The notes: generated by a model not told the origin, from the letters alone. DNA of 49,546 nucleotides from VSJD01 sp041653875 (GCA_041653875.1 JBAZEM010000021.1:1-49546); one strand, 5' to 3'; shown: positions 1-8,305, counted from the first letter of the stretch. Translations and numbers: made by a program.

Positions 1-443
1 CCAGCAGGCATAACGGCCGTCCGCCAAATCGAACACCCCGCCGATCCAGACGCTCCAATAACGCCCGGCTGACTTCATAACTCTCCGTGCTACCCACCTC
101 GAAATCCAGCATGCGCTTGCGTCCGTCTCTCAGGATGCCCAATGCAACGATCACTACCACGGCCTCGCTTAACACAATCCCATCCAGCATCAAGACGGCC
201 ACTGGCTCCGCTTGTAGATCGCGATCCCGCAACATGGCAAGATAACCGCAAGCTACCCGCCCGCCGATGCACTGCCCCTGGCTCCGGATGATAATATCGC
301 CCGCAAAGCATCGCCACTTCTAATTGCATCTGATCCGCCAGCGCTTTCACCATAATGCCGCGCAGCGCCTCGCTCATGGCTTCTTTGCAATCATCAAGTC
401 CCGCTTGCCCACCCAATACCGCTTTGATAAGATCTGCCCTCAT
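1..443 (-). pseudogene. IS256/mutator-type transposase, decayed and cut by window edge
   Basis: Reading leftwards, a start at 443 with a GGAG box at about 450-456 opens with MRADLIKAVLGGQAGLDD and runs to CGRYYHPEPGA, typical of the N-terminus of mutator-type transposases. The catalytic-core strand then appears in another frame (about 240 down to 1): LMLDGIVLSE, VVVIVALGILRDGRKRMLDF, GSTESYEVSRALLERL. The first Asp of the DDE triad is the D of LMLDG. Some 70-80 residues that normally separate these blocks are missing, and the frame changes at about 250-290, so the copy is not functional as read. The rest lies outside the window. Family assignment is firm from the core motif; the deletion size is estimated from memory of the family. 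Confidence 0.75.
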
Positions 444-644
444 GACGGTCTCCTTTCTTTGTTTTTGCCCAATCCGATTGTATCGGATCAGACTGGAAAC
501 CGTCACTTTATTTTAACAACCGACGGGACATTACCTAAGATCTGCCCTCATGACGGTTTCCTTTCTTTTGTTTTTATCCAATCCGATTGTATCGGACTAG
601 ACTGGAAACCGTCACTTTATTTTAACAACCGACGGGACATTACC
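428..644. repeat. 108-bp tandem duplication of the IS end and transposase start region
   Basis: Two near-identical direct copies lie at 428-535 and 536-644. Each holds, on the minus strand, an apparent outer end (GGTAATGTCCCGTCGG), a region ending in an AAAGGA-type ribosome binding site, and the first codons ATGAGGGCAGATCTT. Each also has a small palindrome, ATCCGAT-TGT-ATCGGAT in the first copy. In the second copy TGACGGTTTCC near one end pairs with GGAAACCGTCA. Only the inner copy leads into the transposase frame. Confidence 0.8.
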
Positions 645-952
645 TTAATGAGCGAGGCGGACAGCTACCGGAATTTTTCAGATGCCGCATGGTCGCACGA
701 TCCGCAATCGCCATAGGTGTCGGAAATATTGTTCGAGTAAAATTGAAAGGAGGTGGCGCGTTTTTTCCCAGGGGGTACCCCCTGGGAAAGGTTCTCAATC
801 AAGCTCCCGTGACAACCGGAGTACATGCTGAAAAAAGAAATGTGCGAAAAATTATTGACACTACCTGCGTACTTAGAGCTATTACGCAAGTTTCCAGAAC
901 GGATTTATTTCCGAGGACTACCAAGCTACAGCCCATAGTCTAAATTGCCGCT
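645..952. other. Gene-poor gap next to the IS remnant
   Basis: No convincing gene was found. The gap holds a perfect 26-bp palindrome (764-789). A 37-codon plus-strand frame (825-938) encodes a protein-like peptide starting MLKKEMCEKLLTLPAYLELL, but it has no well-spaced ribosome binding site. The secG stop codon closes the gap on the right. Confidence 0.5.
764..789. repeat. Perfect 26-bp palindrome
   Basis: TTTCCCAGGGGGT is followed directly by its exact reverse complement, with GTAC at the centre. It lies in the gap between the IS remnant and secG and is followed by neither a T-run nor a gene. It may be an insertion scar, a protein-binding site or a terminator stem. Confidence 0.7.
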
Positions 953-1405
953 TCAAGGGGCCGGAGCGGGTGTGGCGTCAGGCACGCTGACCGGCACAAT
1001 CGGCGAGGAGTCCGACGCCAGCGGAGTCATTGGGACCGATGCGGGCGCAACCGGAGCCAGAGGCTGGTTTGCAGTCTGACCCACCGGGATCTGCGCCCCG
1101 GCTGGGGCCGGCGCGTGGCGCGTCATGGGCGCCGGAGCACTGCTTTCCGATATCAGGGATTGGGATGTTCCCTTGGAGTAAATTTTGGCCAGTACAGTCG
1201 TATTGACCAGGAAAATAATGCCAAGCCACACCGTGGCTTTCACCAGGACATTACCGGCCCGTGCGCCAAACAGCGACTCGCCCATTTGGGAGCCGAAAGC
1301 CAAGCCCAGCCCTTCGCTCTTCGCACGCTGTAACAGGACAATCACGATCAGCAGAATACTGCTGACAATTTCGATCAAGATCAACAAGGCTTTGAGATAA
1401 ATCAT
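953..1405 (-). CDS. secG: Preprotein translocase subunit SecG
   Basis: SecG is the small accessory subunit of the SecYEG inner-membrane channel. The 150-residue protein has two membrane segments (about residues 4-24 and 52-74) separated by the family signature LLQRAKSEGLGLAFG. The core matches the usual length of about 75-110 residues. The rest is a Pro/Ala-rich tail, low in complexity, whose side of the membrane I cannot fix. The ATG at 1405 has a GCGGAA box about 7 nt upstream. The gene is last in its direction before the IS remnant. Identification rests on the conserved loop and membrane layout and is firm. Confidence 0.92.
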   Translation of the reverse strand: MIYLKALLILIEIVSSILLIVIVLLQRAKSEGLGLAFGSQMGESLFGARAGNVLVKATVWLGIIFLVNTTVLAKIYSKGTSQSLISESSAPAPMTRHAPAPAGAQIPVGQTANQPLAPVAPASVPMTPLASDSSPIVPVSVPDATPAPAP

Positions 1406-1482
1406 AATATTTTCCGCTTAATACATACTCGTTCAACGTCCCACTTCGGAAGTGGAATATCAATTATCAAGACGTCCTGCCT

Positions 1483-1516
1483 TATTTCCTATTCCCAGGG
1501 CTTCTCTGACCCCAAT
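1483..1516. repeat. Dispersed repeat, copy 1 (CTTATTTCCTATTCCCAGG type)
   Basis: The string CCTTATTTCCTATT, then YCCAGG and a few bases later TGACCCCAAT recurs at about 2706-2746. This copy is intergenic, upstream of secG. The second copy supplies codons near the 3' end of the gene at 2686-3207. Confidence 0.5.
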
Positions 1517-1541
1517 CCGTCTGCCCTACGTCTCCCCTGAT

Positions 1542-2213
1542 TTATTCCCGGCTTTTCTCTTTTCCAACCCCTGTTTTTGCCTTGTTTTCCGTCACCGAAT
1601 CGCGCTGAACCTCTATAATACCACTATACCCTATTCTTGAAATACCCCCAATGCGAGGCTCTTCGAATACCCATCTTCGTTTAAGTGATCCGTGTATACT
1701 ACATTCTGGCATCGTGCCAATAACTCCATAATCGTAATGCCCACCTGACGGGCAAATTGCTTTGAATCCGAGAAATGAATCTATTACGTGCTGATTGATT
1801 GGTACGCCGGTTACTGCTTGGTGAAAATCTACCAACATATCTTTTGCTAATTCAATACGCCTCATGTAAAATAAGCACCAACCATCGCTATTCAAACGTC
1901 TAACACGCATACTTGGAGCGTCTAGTATCAAAGCTCCGACAAAAAGAAAAATACTCACGAACCCGATTTGAAAAAACCGGCTACGTGGATATTGTCGCAT
2001 AGAAATTCCAAGACATATAACTAGGATAGAAACGACGATACCGATCAAGCAGGCGACACGGACAAAAAACGAAATATTAATCCAAGAAATCCACTGGTCA
2101 TAAGTAAGAACAAGGGGCAATCGCTTGACCCACCATGCTACTAAAACGGTAATTACCCCTCCTGTAAAATTTAAACAAGCTAAGACATACGACAAAAAAC
2201 GTATATTTTTCAT
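1542..2213 (-). CDS. Membrane protein with PVC-type CP..GG.Y...CS..G tail
   Basis: I do not recognise a named family. The 223-residue protein has three hydrophobic segments (about residues 7-27, 47-69 and 82-98), then a soluble part. The soluble part contains ICPSGGHYDYGVIGTMPECS, closely resembling the C-terminal signature of many pseudopilin-like proteins of the PVC group. No prepilin cleavage motif is present, so it is not itself an obvious pilin. It starts 13 bp after the frame at 2227-2613 stops and may belong to one transcript with it. The C-terminus is Lys/Glu-rich. The coding potential is convincing; the function is unknown. Confidence 0.65.
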   Translation of the reverse strand: MKNIRFLSYVLACLNFTGGVITVLVAWWVKRLPLVLTYDQWISWINISFFVRVACLIGIVVSILVICLGISMRQYPRSRFFQIGFVSIFLFVGALILDAPSMRVRRLNSDGWCLFYMRRIELAKDMLVDFHQAVTGVPINQHVIDSFLGFKAICPSGGHYDYGVIGTMPECSIHGSLKRRWVFEEPRIGGISRIGYSGIIEVQRDSVTENKAKTGVGKEKSRE

Positions 2214-2226
2214 TGTTACTTTGACC

Positions 2227-2613
2227 TCAATTGATTAATGGCCCATATGTGACAACTCCAGCGAAAGGCGTATAGGTAACCATCAACTTAACATTGCCAT
2301 AGATTGAGCCTGATTCTCGCCCTTCGATGCATTTTGCGGAAGCTTTTGCGTAAAAGCGCCACTGTTGTAAATTGCCCCACGCAAGAAAGTAGTTTCCATA
2401 GGGGTCTTGAACAGCGCCATAAACTTTTAACGGCGCACTTGGAGTATCCCACAATGAAGCATCTTGGTCGCCGTTTGCGGTCCAAGCGTCACCACCATAA
2501 ATGTCATAGTTGTCTTCGTCGATTTCTTGCGTCGCATCACCTGAAAGGGAGCCATACTCGTAAGTTGCGGAAATTTGGACTGTCTGTATTATGATAACCG
2601 TCGGGGCAGAGGG
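2227..2613 (-). pseudogene. Startless reading frame, fragment of an unknown protein
   Basis: On the minus strand the frame is open for about 128 codons after an in-frame TGA at 2616-2614, but it has no ATG or GTG. The only standard alternative start is a TTG at 2454, which would leave 75 residues. The encoded residues look like real protein: ATYEYGSLSGDATQEIDED, YDIYGGDAWTANGDQDASLW, VYGAVQDPYGNYFLAWGN. They are rich in Tyr, Gly and Asp, as in secreted repeat proteins. This is best read as the surviving 3' part of a gene that lost its start. Confidence 0.45.
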
Positions 2614-2685
2614 TCAGCCCTTATAATAGATATTAGCGAGACATTCTTCATCTTCCACCAATATGAAAATCTTTATTATAAGTGA

Positions 2686-3207
2686 CTATCCGCCGCCAGC
2701 GCCAACACGCAACACCTTATTTCCTATTTCCAGGAGTGACCCCAATGCTTCCCGAAGGAATTGCGGATTGCTGATTGCGGATTGCGAAGAAGATGTTTGG
2801 GATTGGTCGGCGATCCATTCGCCGCCATTCTTATAAGCGGCCAGGAACCAGTCGGGATGGGCATAATCATAAAAATCCCCGGTGGTGAACTGCGGCGCGC
2901 CCCACTGGATGTAGGCGCGGCTGATCGGATTGGCGTCCACGTCATCCTCGAATCCATCGCGGTCGGTATCGGACGCAAAGGGGTCGGTCAGTTGGGCGAA
3001 CTCTTGCAAACTGCTTAAACGATCGCCATCGAAATCCAGATAGACGTCGGCGGAATTAGTGGGATTCAGGCCGAAGAACCGCGCATAGGCCTCGTAGGCA
3101 TCTATCGCGCGGTTGCCATCCGTAACTTCCGGCTGGTGGTAGCCTGCCGCACCGACCAATGCCATTGCGGATATCAGGATTGGAATGCCGAACAAAAGAT
3201 GTCGCAT
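2686..3207 (-). CDS. Small secreted protein with Ca-binding-type DxDxDG repeats
   Basis: Starting at the ATG at 3207, with AGGAG 7 nt upstream, the product is 173 residues. It opens with a clear signal peptide (MRHLLFGIPILISAMALVG) and is presumably exported. Residues about 52-90 carry DFDGDRLSSLQEF and DTDRDGFEDDVDANP. These are short Asp-rich loops like the thrombospondin type 3/EF-hand-like repeats of secreted bacterial proteins that bind calcium. A longer frame begins at 3267 but would hide the signal peptide. The last 40 residues are written by short repeats: QSAISNPQF comes from a GATTGCG array, and the tail from a dispersed intergenic repeat. The original C-terminus may therefore have been lost. 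Function unknown. Confidence 0.65.
   Translation of the reverse strand: MRHLLFGIPILISAMALVGAAGYHQPEVTDGNRAIDAYEAYARFFGLNPTNSADVYLDFDGDRLSSLQEFAQLTDPFASDTDRDGFEDDVDANPISRAYIQWGAPQFTTGDFYDYAHPDWFLAAYKNGGEWIADQSQTSSSQSAISNPQFLREALGSLLEIGNKVLRVGAGGG
2759..2791. repeat. GATTGCG 7-bp word array inside a coding region
   Basis: About four units of GATTGCG/GATTGCT in tandem on the plus strand are read on the minus strand as the peptide QSAISNP near the C-terminus of the secreted protein at 2686-3207. It belongs to the class of short-word arrays seen throughout this window. Confidence 0.7.
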
Positions 3208-3431
3208 GGGAATCTCCTGCCAAGACGGGCCTATGCCCGCAACCCAAAGAATTTGCCCGCGAAACATCCGTCTTCGCTAAAGCTACGCCGGACAGGCGCT
3301 AAATAACGCTAAATTGAAAAGTTAAAAATCTGTTCTTTTTTCGCGTCATTTCGCGTGGTTAGCGGGCTATATCTTTTCTTACATGTTGGTAACTTGCCGC
3401 ACTCAAAGCATCTTTATCAAGACGAAAAAAC

Positions 3432-3459
3432 AATGCCAACCTTTATTTGGCATTTTTTG
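3432..3459. terminator. Bidirectional rho-independent terminator
   Basis: AATGCCAA and TTGGCATT form an 8-bp stem around a 7-base loop. On the plus strand it is followed by TTTTT; on the minus strand by G and six T. On the minus strand it lies just after the stop codon of the SGNH gene (3467) and probably ends the esterase operon. Confidence 0.75.
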
Positions 3460-3466
3460 TAATTCA

Positions 3467-4585
3467 TCAGAAGCCACAGGGGGGCGCCTTCGATATGGGC
3501 GCCGGCGGGCGCAAGCCGATTTTACGCACGACGGATTCCAGTGCCTTGGCAATGCGCAGGAAGCCGGCGTCCGTCGGATGGGTTCCATCAACAGTGCCCA
3601 GATTGTCGCCACCCAGCAGTTTCGCGCCGGGCACATAGAACAAGCCTTTCACGCCCGCTTTGCGCAGTCGCTGCCAGGCGGCTTTGAGTTCCACGTTGTT
3701 ATCTTCGCGCCCGGCCATGCCGGGGACCTGGGCGGGGGCGCGCTGATAGGTGATGTTCTCCACCAGCACAATCGGCGTGGCGGGATGGGCCGCCCGCAAG
3801 GCGCGCACGGCCGGCTCGGTCCGTTCCCGCACCTGGACGGCATTCATATTGGGCAGGCAATCCAGGATGTAAATCGCGGGATTCAGTTCGGCCATGAAAC
3901 GGATCACTTCAATCTCCAGCGGCCCGTTGCCGGAAAAGCCCAGGTTGATCGAATGGCAATCCAGCGCGCGGGCCAGGAGCTCGACGTAACCCATGCCGGA
4001 ACGGCTGGCACAGCCGCCCTGGGTGATCGACGTGCCATACACCGCAATCCCGGCGGCCTTGCCGCCGGCGCGGCGCGGCGCCATGGCCAGGCGGGCTTTC
4101 GTTTCGATTCCAATCGCGGCCGACGTGACACCGTTATACAGAGGCAAGTAGAGCAGGCACTCGCGCAGGCCGGGCGCATAATTGCCGCCCAGCGGGCCGC
4201 TGGTCGTCTGGGCGTTGGGAATCCCCACGCCGGCCCAGATCCACTTGCCCTTGATTTTCACATAGAGATCCAGTCCGCTCATGCCCGAGGCCGGCATATG
4301 GTTCATGCCAAGAGTCGCATTGCGCAGGGTCCAGCGCGCGGAAATGGACGTGGAATCGGTCATGAAGCGCGCGCACAGACCGGACGAACATTGCGAGAGT
4401 TCCCAGACTGACGACCTGACAAGGCTCTTGGCCCGCGCGGGCAGTCGGTCGTACGGACTCTCGGTGTCGCGCCACCCCTGGCCCTCGAGGCCCAGGTCGC
4501 GGATGTCATACCACTTCAAATCGTTCGCCACCTCGACGGGGGCAAAGTTCTTGTCGAGTTTCGCCAAATCGGATTTTTGCGTCAT
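3467..4585 (-). CDS. SGNH/GDSL-family hydrolase (carbohydrate esterase-like)
   Basis: A 372-residue protein of the two-domain SGNH type. The N-terminal half (about 1-170) looks like the beta-sandwich domain that precedes such catalytic domains (LDLYVKIKGKWIWAG). The C-terminal catalytic half holds all four blocks: GTSIT with nucleophile Ser186, GFSGNG (216-221) for the oxyanion hole, LPNMN with Asn246, and VDGTHPTD with Asp333 and His336. Members usually remove acetyl groups from sugars or polysaccharides. No signal peptide is seen, so it is probably cytoplasmic unless exported otherwise. It starts 9 bp after the stop of the sialate-O-acetylesterase-like gene and is surely co-transcribed with it. 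The terminator at 3432-3459 follows. Substrate unknown. Confidence 0.8.
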   Translation of the reverse strand: MTQKSDLAKLDKNFAPVEVANDLKWYDIRDLGLEGQGWRDTESPYDRLPARAKSLVRSSVWELSQCSSGLCARFMTDSTSISARWTLRNATLGMNHMPASGMSGLDLYVKIKGKWIWAGVGIPNAQTTSGPLGGNYAPGLRECLLYLPLYNGVTSAAIGIETKARLAMAPRRAGGKAAGIAVYGTSITQGGCASRSGMGYVELLARALDCHSINLGFSGNGPLEIEVIRFMAELNPAIYILDCLPNMNAVQVRERTEPAVRALRAAHPATPIVLVENITYQRAPAQVPGMAGREDNNVELKAAWQRLRKAGVKGLFYVPGAKLLGGDNLGTVDGTHPTDAGFLRIAKALESVVRKIGLRPPAPISKAPPCGF

Positions 4586-4594
4586 GGTGCAATC

Positions 4595-6457
4595 CTATCC
4601 CAACATCTTCGGCATCGCATAGTGTTCCGGGCCCTTGAGGCGCAAAGCTTTCGAGACATCCAGCCGTTCGCAGGACAGATAAATGCCCCAGGCGGCGCCG
4701 TGATTGGCGCCCAGCGCGATGAGAACCTCGTGGTCGCCCGGCGTCGCGCTAATGACCGCCTTGCCCTTGGCGGGGATGGCGGGGTTGGTTCCGTTCGGGT
4801 CGTGAAACACCTGCTTGCCGTCAACCCAGGCTTTGAGCGGCCCATCGTAGCCGAACAGAAACGCCAGGCGCATCGCCTCCGAACAGGCGAAACGGCAGGC
4901 GAACCAGACCACCTCGTCGCGGCCGCCATGTTGTCCGATCTCCTCGTGCAGATCGCAAAAAATGGCGGAAAACGCGCGGGTGGCCAGGCCCAGCGAATCG
5001 AGCGCGGCCGGGTACGCGAGGGCCTCCAATTTGCCGGCGGAGGGCTGATAGGCGCTCACGCGGAGTTGCCGCACAAAAGGCGTGACTGCCCGCGGTATGC
5101 CCAGATGGACAGGACCCAGCACGGGCAGCGAGCGGCCGGCTTCGTCAACGATATTGCAATAGGGATCGAAGCCGTATCCGTAATGAAGGACCGCATCGCC
5201 CAACAGGTACGGCGCCAAATTGCTGCGCAGGCGCACGCGCGAACCGTCGAGCTGGGTGTCGAAATGGCCGGCGTTACCTTCCTGACTGACGATCGTGAAG
5301 CCGCTCGGGCGACTGCCGGCGCACAGTTTGCCCACCACATTTTCGAACTCGACAACCGCCACGCCCAGTCCGCGCACCGATTCCACGGAGGTTTTTTTCA
5401 GACTTATAGGCGGCGGCCCGGCCTTGCGGTCGCCGCGCAGAGTTTGCATGGCCTGGGCCAGCCGTTTGCCCAGAATGGTGTGGCCCGCGCCGCTGACATG
5501 GATGCAGTCATCAAGCGGCAGATCGATGGCCGGCACTGTGGCCAGGTTTTTGATGACCAGCGGAAGTTTTCGTTCCTGATCCTGGATCGAATTCCAAAAA
5601 ACGGCCGCATCCGGAGCCCAGCCGATGACGCGCGCGATTTGAACGATCGCCACCGGGAGCGTTTTGTCGGCGCAGTCGCGCCGCAGGGCGGCGACTAATT
5701 CCCGCATGCGTTCGGTGTAAAGCGGGGCGGCATCGACATTGGCATCGCTGCACCCCTGATACCAGATCATACCCGCCACCCGTCCGCCGTTTTTCACAAG
5801 CCGCCGGACCAGCGCGCCATAAAGACTCTTGCCGCCCTCGCCCTTGCGCTTGGGGTCCCATTGGGTCATGGAAGTGCCGCCATGTCCGCAGGCAATCAGG
5901 CCCTGCGGCACACCCGTGCGGCGGCGCATTTCGAGGCCGAAAGCGGGGCCGGGGCCGACGCCCCAATCCGCCGGGGGCTTGGCCGGGCGGACGCCGCCCT
6001 TCAGGTCGATATGGACCTGGTCCACGCAGGCCCACATGTTGTGGATGGGATCCTTGGCCGCGGCCCAGCGGTCATCCATGAAAAAAGCGCGCACTTGCGG
6101 ATCGACGGGCAGGCGTTTTTTTGGAAACAAGCCGCAGCCTTGCATATTGGATTGGCCCCCCAGCAACCAGACATCGCCCACCAAAATTTCCTTGACGGCA
6201 AGTTTTTCGTTGCCGACCCGGAGTTCGACGGCATAAGGTCCGCCGGCCGGAAGTCCCTTGAGACAGCCCTGCATCCGGCCGCGGGCCGCCTTGCCCACCG
6301 GAACCGACGCGAAGCCTTTGAGCACGCCATTGCCGCGCCGCACCGTGGCCAGGACGGGGCCGGACGCGGCGCACGCGCCGGAAAAATCAGCTTCGCTGAC
6401 ATTTTTACGACTCCGCTGCAGGACCATGTGGTCTAAAAGACCGGCTTCGACTTTCAT
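4595..6457 (-). CDS. Sialate O-acetylesterase-like (SASA) protein with extra C-terminal domain
   Basis: This 620-residue protein carries the SASA hydrolase signature GQSNM (101-105, nucleophile Ser103), then GGTSMTQWDP, MIWYQGCSDAN, and DDCIHVSGAGH at about residue 320 supplying the acid/base Asp-His. A region up to about residue 90 resembles the beta-sandwich that precedes SASA domains. The last 180 residues (VHLGIPRAV onward) resemble a jelly-roll accessory domain. Known relatives deacetylate sialic acids or plant polysaccharides. No signal peptide is evident. The ATG at 6457 has AGGAG 8 nt upstream. It is the first gene of a two-gene operon with the SGNH hydrolase, so two deacetylases probably act on one carbohydrate. 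Confidence 0.8.
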   Translation of the reverse strand: MKVEAGLLDHMVLQRSRKNVSEADFSGACAASGPVLATVRRGNGVLKGFASVPVGKAARGRMQGCLKGLPAGGPYAVELRVGNEKLAVKEILVGDVWLLGGQSNMQGCGLFPKKRLPVDPQVRAFFMDDRWAAAKDPIHNMWACVDQVHIDLKGGVRPAKPPADWGVGPGPAFGLEMRRRTGVPQGLIACGHGGTSMTQWDPKRKGEGGKSLYGALVRRLVKNGGRVAGMIWYQGCSDANVDAAPLYTERMRELVAALRRDCADKTLPVAIVQIARVIGWAPDAAVFWNSIQDQERKLPLVIKNLATVPAIDLPLDDCIHVSGAGHTILGKRLAQAMQTLRGDRKAGPPPISLKKTSVESVRGLGVAVVEFENVVGKLCAGSRPSGFTIVSQEGNAGHFDTQLDGSRVRLRSNLAPYLLGDAVLHYGYGFDPYCNIVDEAGRSLPVLGPVHLGIPRAVTPFVRQLRVSAYQPSAGKLEALAYPAALDSLGLATRAFSAIFCDLHEEIGQHGGRDEVVWFACRFACSEAMRLAFLFGYDGPLKAWVDGKQVFHDPNGTNPAIPAKGKAVISATPGDHEVLIALGANHGAAWGIYLSCERLDVSKALRLKGPEHYAMPKMLG

Positions 6458-6568
6458 TCGGATGACTCCTGTTTGTTGGATTTGGGTTGAAACGACGGTC
6501 AGCGGCTCGCGGCAAGCAACCTAACTTATCCGATAACAGCCGTTAAATAGAATGCGCCGCCACCGGTC

Positions 6569-8155
6569 TTACTCCACGGTCAACTGCAAGGCCATGACCT
6601 CGCCCGGTCCGACCGCCCAGCCCTGGGCAATCCTGAATCCGGGAATCCAGACGATCTCGCCGCCGCACTCGATCACCGGCAATCGATACCGCAAGACCGG
6701 CGGCGTCTTGGCGTCGCTGAAAATATCCTGAAGTTTTTTGGCGCCTTGCAACCCAAATGGCCGCATCCGGTCCCCGGGTTTCCAGGAACGCGCCACCAGC
6801 CGCCGCTTGCGCCAGGCCCGCAGCGAGAGCGAGGCGCGCGCCGGCAATGCGCCCGCCAAGGCCGGACGCTCTTTCACAATCCCGGGTCCAATGCGCGCCG
6901 TAATCCGAATCCCCTGCCCCGGCAATAGCGTCTGTCCCGGCGCAGAAAGACGCGCGGAAAATGGCGGCGCGGACGCGGGGCTTAAGTTAGGCCTTCGGCA
7001 ACTTTGCCGTTCTATCGAACGGCTACTACACCGAATGGCCTGTCTGAACTCGGCCGGGGGTGTGGCTGCGGTTCGCCCGCCTGCAACGCTATGCGTAGCA
7101 CTGCGGGCAGGACAGAACCGCTGTGGTTTGTCCGCCGCAGGCGGATCCGCCAATAATGACACATTCCCCCGCCTGCCCACAGATAATGCCAGCGTATCTG
7201 CCTCCCGGCGAACCAACCACCCCCCGGCCAATGTCGCCGCGCGGCCGCCGCGCCGGTCGGCGGCCAGATTATCAAGGCGTTCGATGGCATCGAAGCTCAG
7301 CGCCTCCGCGTCCAGACCGCGCGCTTCCAGCCAGAGCCGCAACACCCGCCGCCGGGCGGCCACCGGGAAACCGGCCAGCCGGCGGGCGTTCAAGGCGCGC
7401 CCAGACACACGGCATTGTTCCAAAATTTCTTTGGCCAGGACATTCAACCACTTGTTCTCTTCGGCCAGAATGTCGCTGACACGCAATAATGCCTGGCGGA
7501 TTCCGGGATTAAGACGCTTCTCCAGGAACGGCAGGACTTCGTGCCGAACGCGGTTGCGCAGAAAGGCGAGATCGGAGTTGGTGGCGTCTTCGCGCCAAGC
7601 CAGATGGCCGTACGCCAGAAAGCGCTCGATGCTTTTGCGATTCACATCGCGCAGTGGACGCACAACCTTGAAAGCGCCATGCCGGCCGATATAGGGAATC
7701 CCCGCCAGTCCTGCCGCGCCCGCGCCGCGCGCCAGGTTCAGCAGGGTCGTCTCGGCCTGGTCATCGGCCGTATGGGCCGTCGCCACGGCATCGCAACGGT
7801 AGGCGCGCGCCGCCCTGCCAAAGAAATCGTAGCGCGCCGCGCGTCCGGCCATTTCCAGTGAAATTCCCCGCCGCCGCGCCCGGAGGGGCACATTAACCTT
7901 GGCCCCGACAAACTCCAATTTCCAGCGGCGGGCCAAGTCCGCCACGAAGGCGGCATCCGCCGCGGCCGCCGGGCCCCGGATGCCGTGGTTGAGATGGGCC
8001 ACCGTCAGGCGAAACTTCCAAGCGGGGGCAAGGCGCCGCAACACGGCCAGCAAGGCCACGGAATCGGCGCCGCCCGAGACCCCGACCAGAATGTGCTGAC
8101 CGCGCGTTAGGAGGTTGTGGCGGCGGATGGTTCGGATGACAGTGGGGAGGAGCAT
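6569..8155 (-). CDS. tilS: tRNA(Ile)-lysidine synthetase with in-frame repeat insertion
   Basis: TilS attaches lysine to C34 of tRNA-Ile(CAU) so that it reads AUA; it is normally essential. The PP-loop ATPase motif SGGADS lies at residues 27-32 of the start chosen, with HLNHGIRG and TAHTADDQAETTLLNLARG following. The C-terminal substrate-binding part is present (SWKPGDRMRPFG). I start at the ATG at 8155; the longer frame (to 8239) only adds translated repeat words. The product is 528 residues, longer than typical TilS (about 430-460). The excess is residues about 336-394, encoded by 6976-7150, low in complexity and made of palindromic intergenic-type DNA. It lies downstream of serS, separated by a word hairpin. 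Confidence 0.9.
   Translation of the reverse strand: MLLPTVIRTIRRHNLLTRGQHILVGVSGGADSVALLAVLRRLAPAWKFRLTVAHLNHGIRGPAAAADAAFVADLARRWKLEFVGAKVNVPLRARRRGISLEMAGRAARYDFFGRAARAYRCDAVATAHTADDQAETTLLNLARGAGAAGLAGIPYIGRHGAFKVVRPLRDVNRKSIERFLAYGHLAWREDATNSDLAFLRNRVRHEVLPFLEKRLNPGIRQALLRVSDILAEENKWLNVLAKEILEQCRVSGRALNARRLAGFPVAARRRVLRLWLEARGLDAEALSFDAIERLDNLAADRRGGRAATLAGGWLVRREADTLALSVGRRGNVSLLADPPAADKPQRFCPARSATHSVAGGRTAATPPAEFRQAIRCSSRSIERQSCRRPNLSPASAPPFSARLSAPGQTLLPGQGIRITARIGPGIVKERPALAGALPARASLSLRAWRKRRLVARSWKPGDRMRPFGLQGAKKLQDIFSDAKTPPVLRYRLPVIECGGEIVWIPGFRIAQGWAVGPGEVMALQLTVE
6976..7150. repeat. Palindromic element(s) inserted in frame in tilS
   Basis: The stretch contains nested hairpins unlike coding DNA. 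AAGTTAGGCCTTCGGCAACTT occupies 6984-7004 and has relatives at 13866-13892 and 47109-47134. CCCGCCTGCAACGC faces GCACTGCGGGCAGG, and GGACAGAACC faces GGTTTGTCC. The reading frame of tilS stays open through it. A GGCGGATCCGCC-type segment near its right end also occurs at about 47218-47232. Confidence 0.65.
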
Positions 8156-8169
8156 GCTGAAATAAAACC

Positions 8170-8305
8170 GAAGAAAACATCGAACATCCAACATCCAACA
8201 TCCAACATCCAACGGAAAAACAAGCAAGGAAACAAACATCAGAACCGATCAAAGCATTGTTTTCATTCGACGTTCGAAGTTCGATGTTGGATGTTCGATG
8301 TTTGC
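8170..8305. repeat. AACATCC word hairpin (7-bp unit) between serS and tilS
   Basis: The left arm (8175-8215) repeats AACATCC in tandem. The right arm (8266-8304) repeats the reverse complement, with units such as GATGTTC and GATGTTG. Transcribed leftwards from serS into tilS, it would form a stem of about 35 bp with a roughly 50-base loop. The same words recur at 17420-17540. Confidence 0.8.

Noticed and set aside
825..938. Possible 37-codon gene starting MLKKEMCEKLL
   Set aside because: Protein-like, but the GGAG box is only 3 nt from the ATG and there is no promoter or recognised family. Kept only as a remark in the gap entry.
689..943. 84-codon plus-strand frame with an AAGGAGG string after its start
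   Set aside because: It runs through a perfect palindrome, has no recognisable protein character, and the AAGGAGG lies inside the frame, not before its start.
4577..5698. Long plus-strand frame opposite the SASA gene
   Set aside because: A shadow frame; the minus strand carries the complete SASA catalytic motifs.
8156..8239. Upstream extension of tilS
   Set aside because: It encodes only translated AACATCC words; the PP-loop protein starts normally at 8155.
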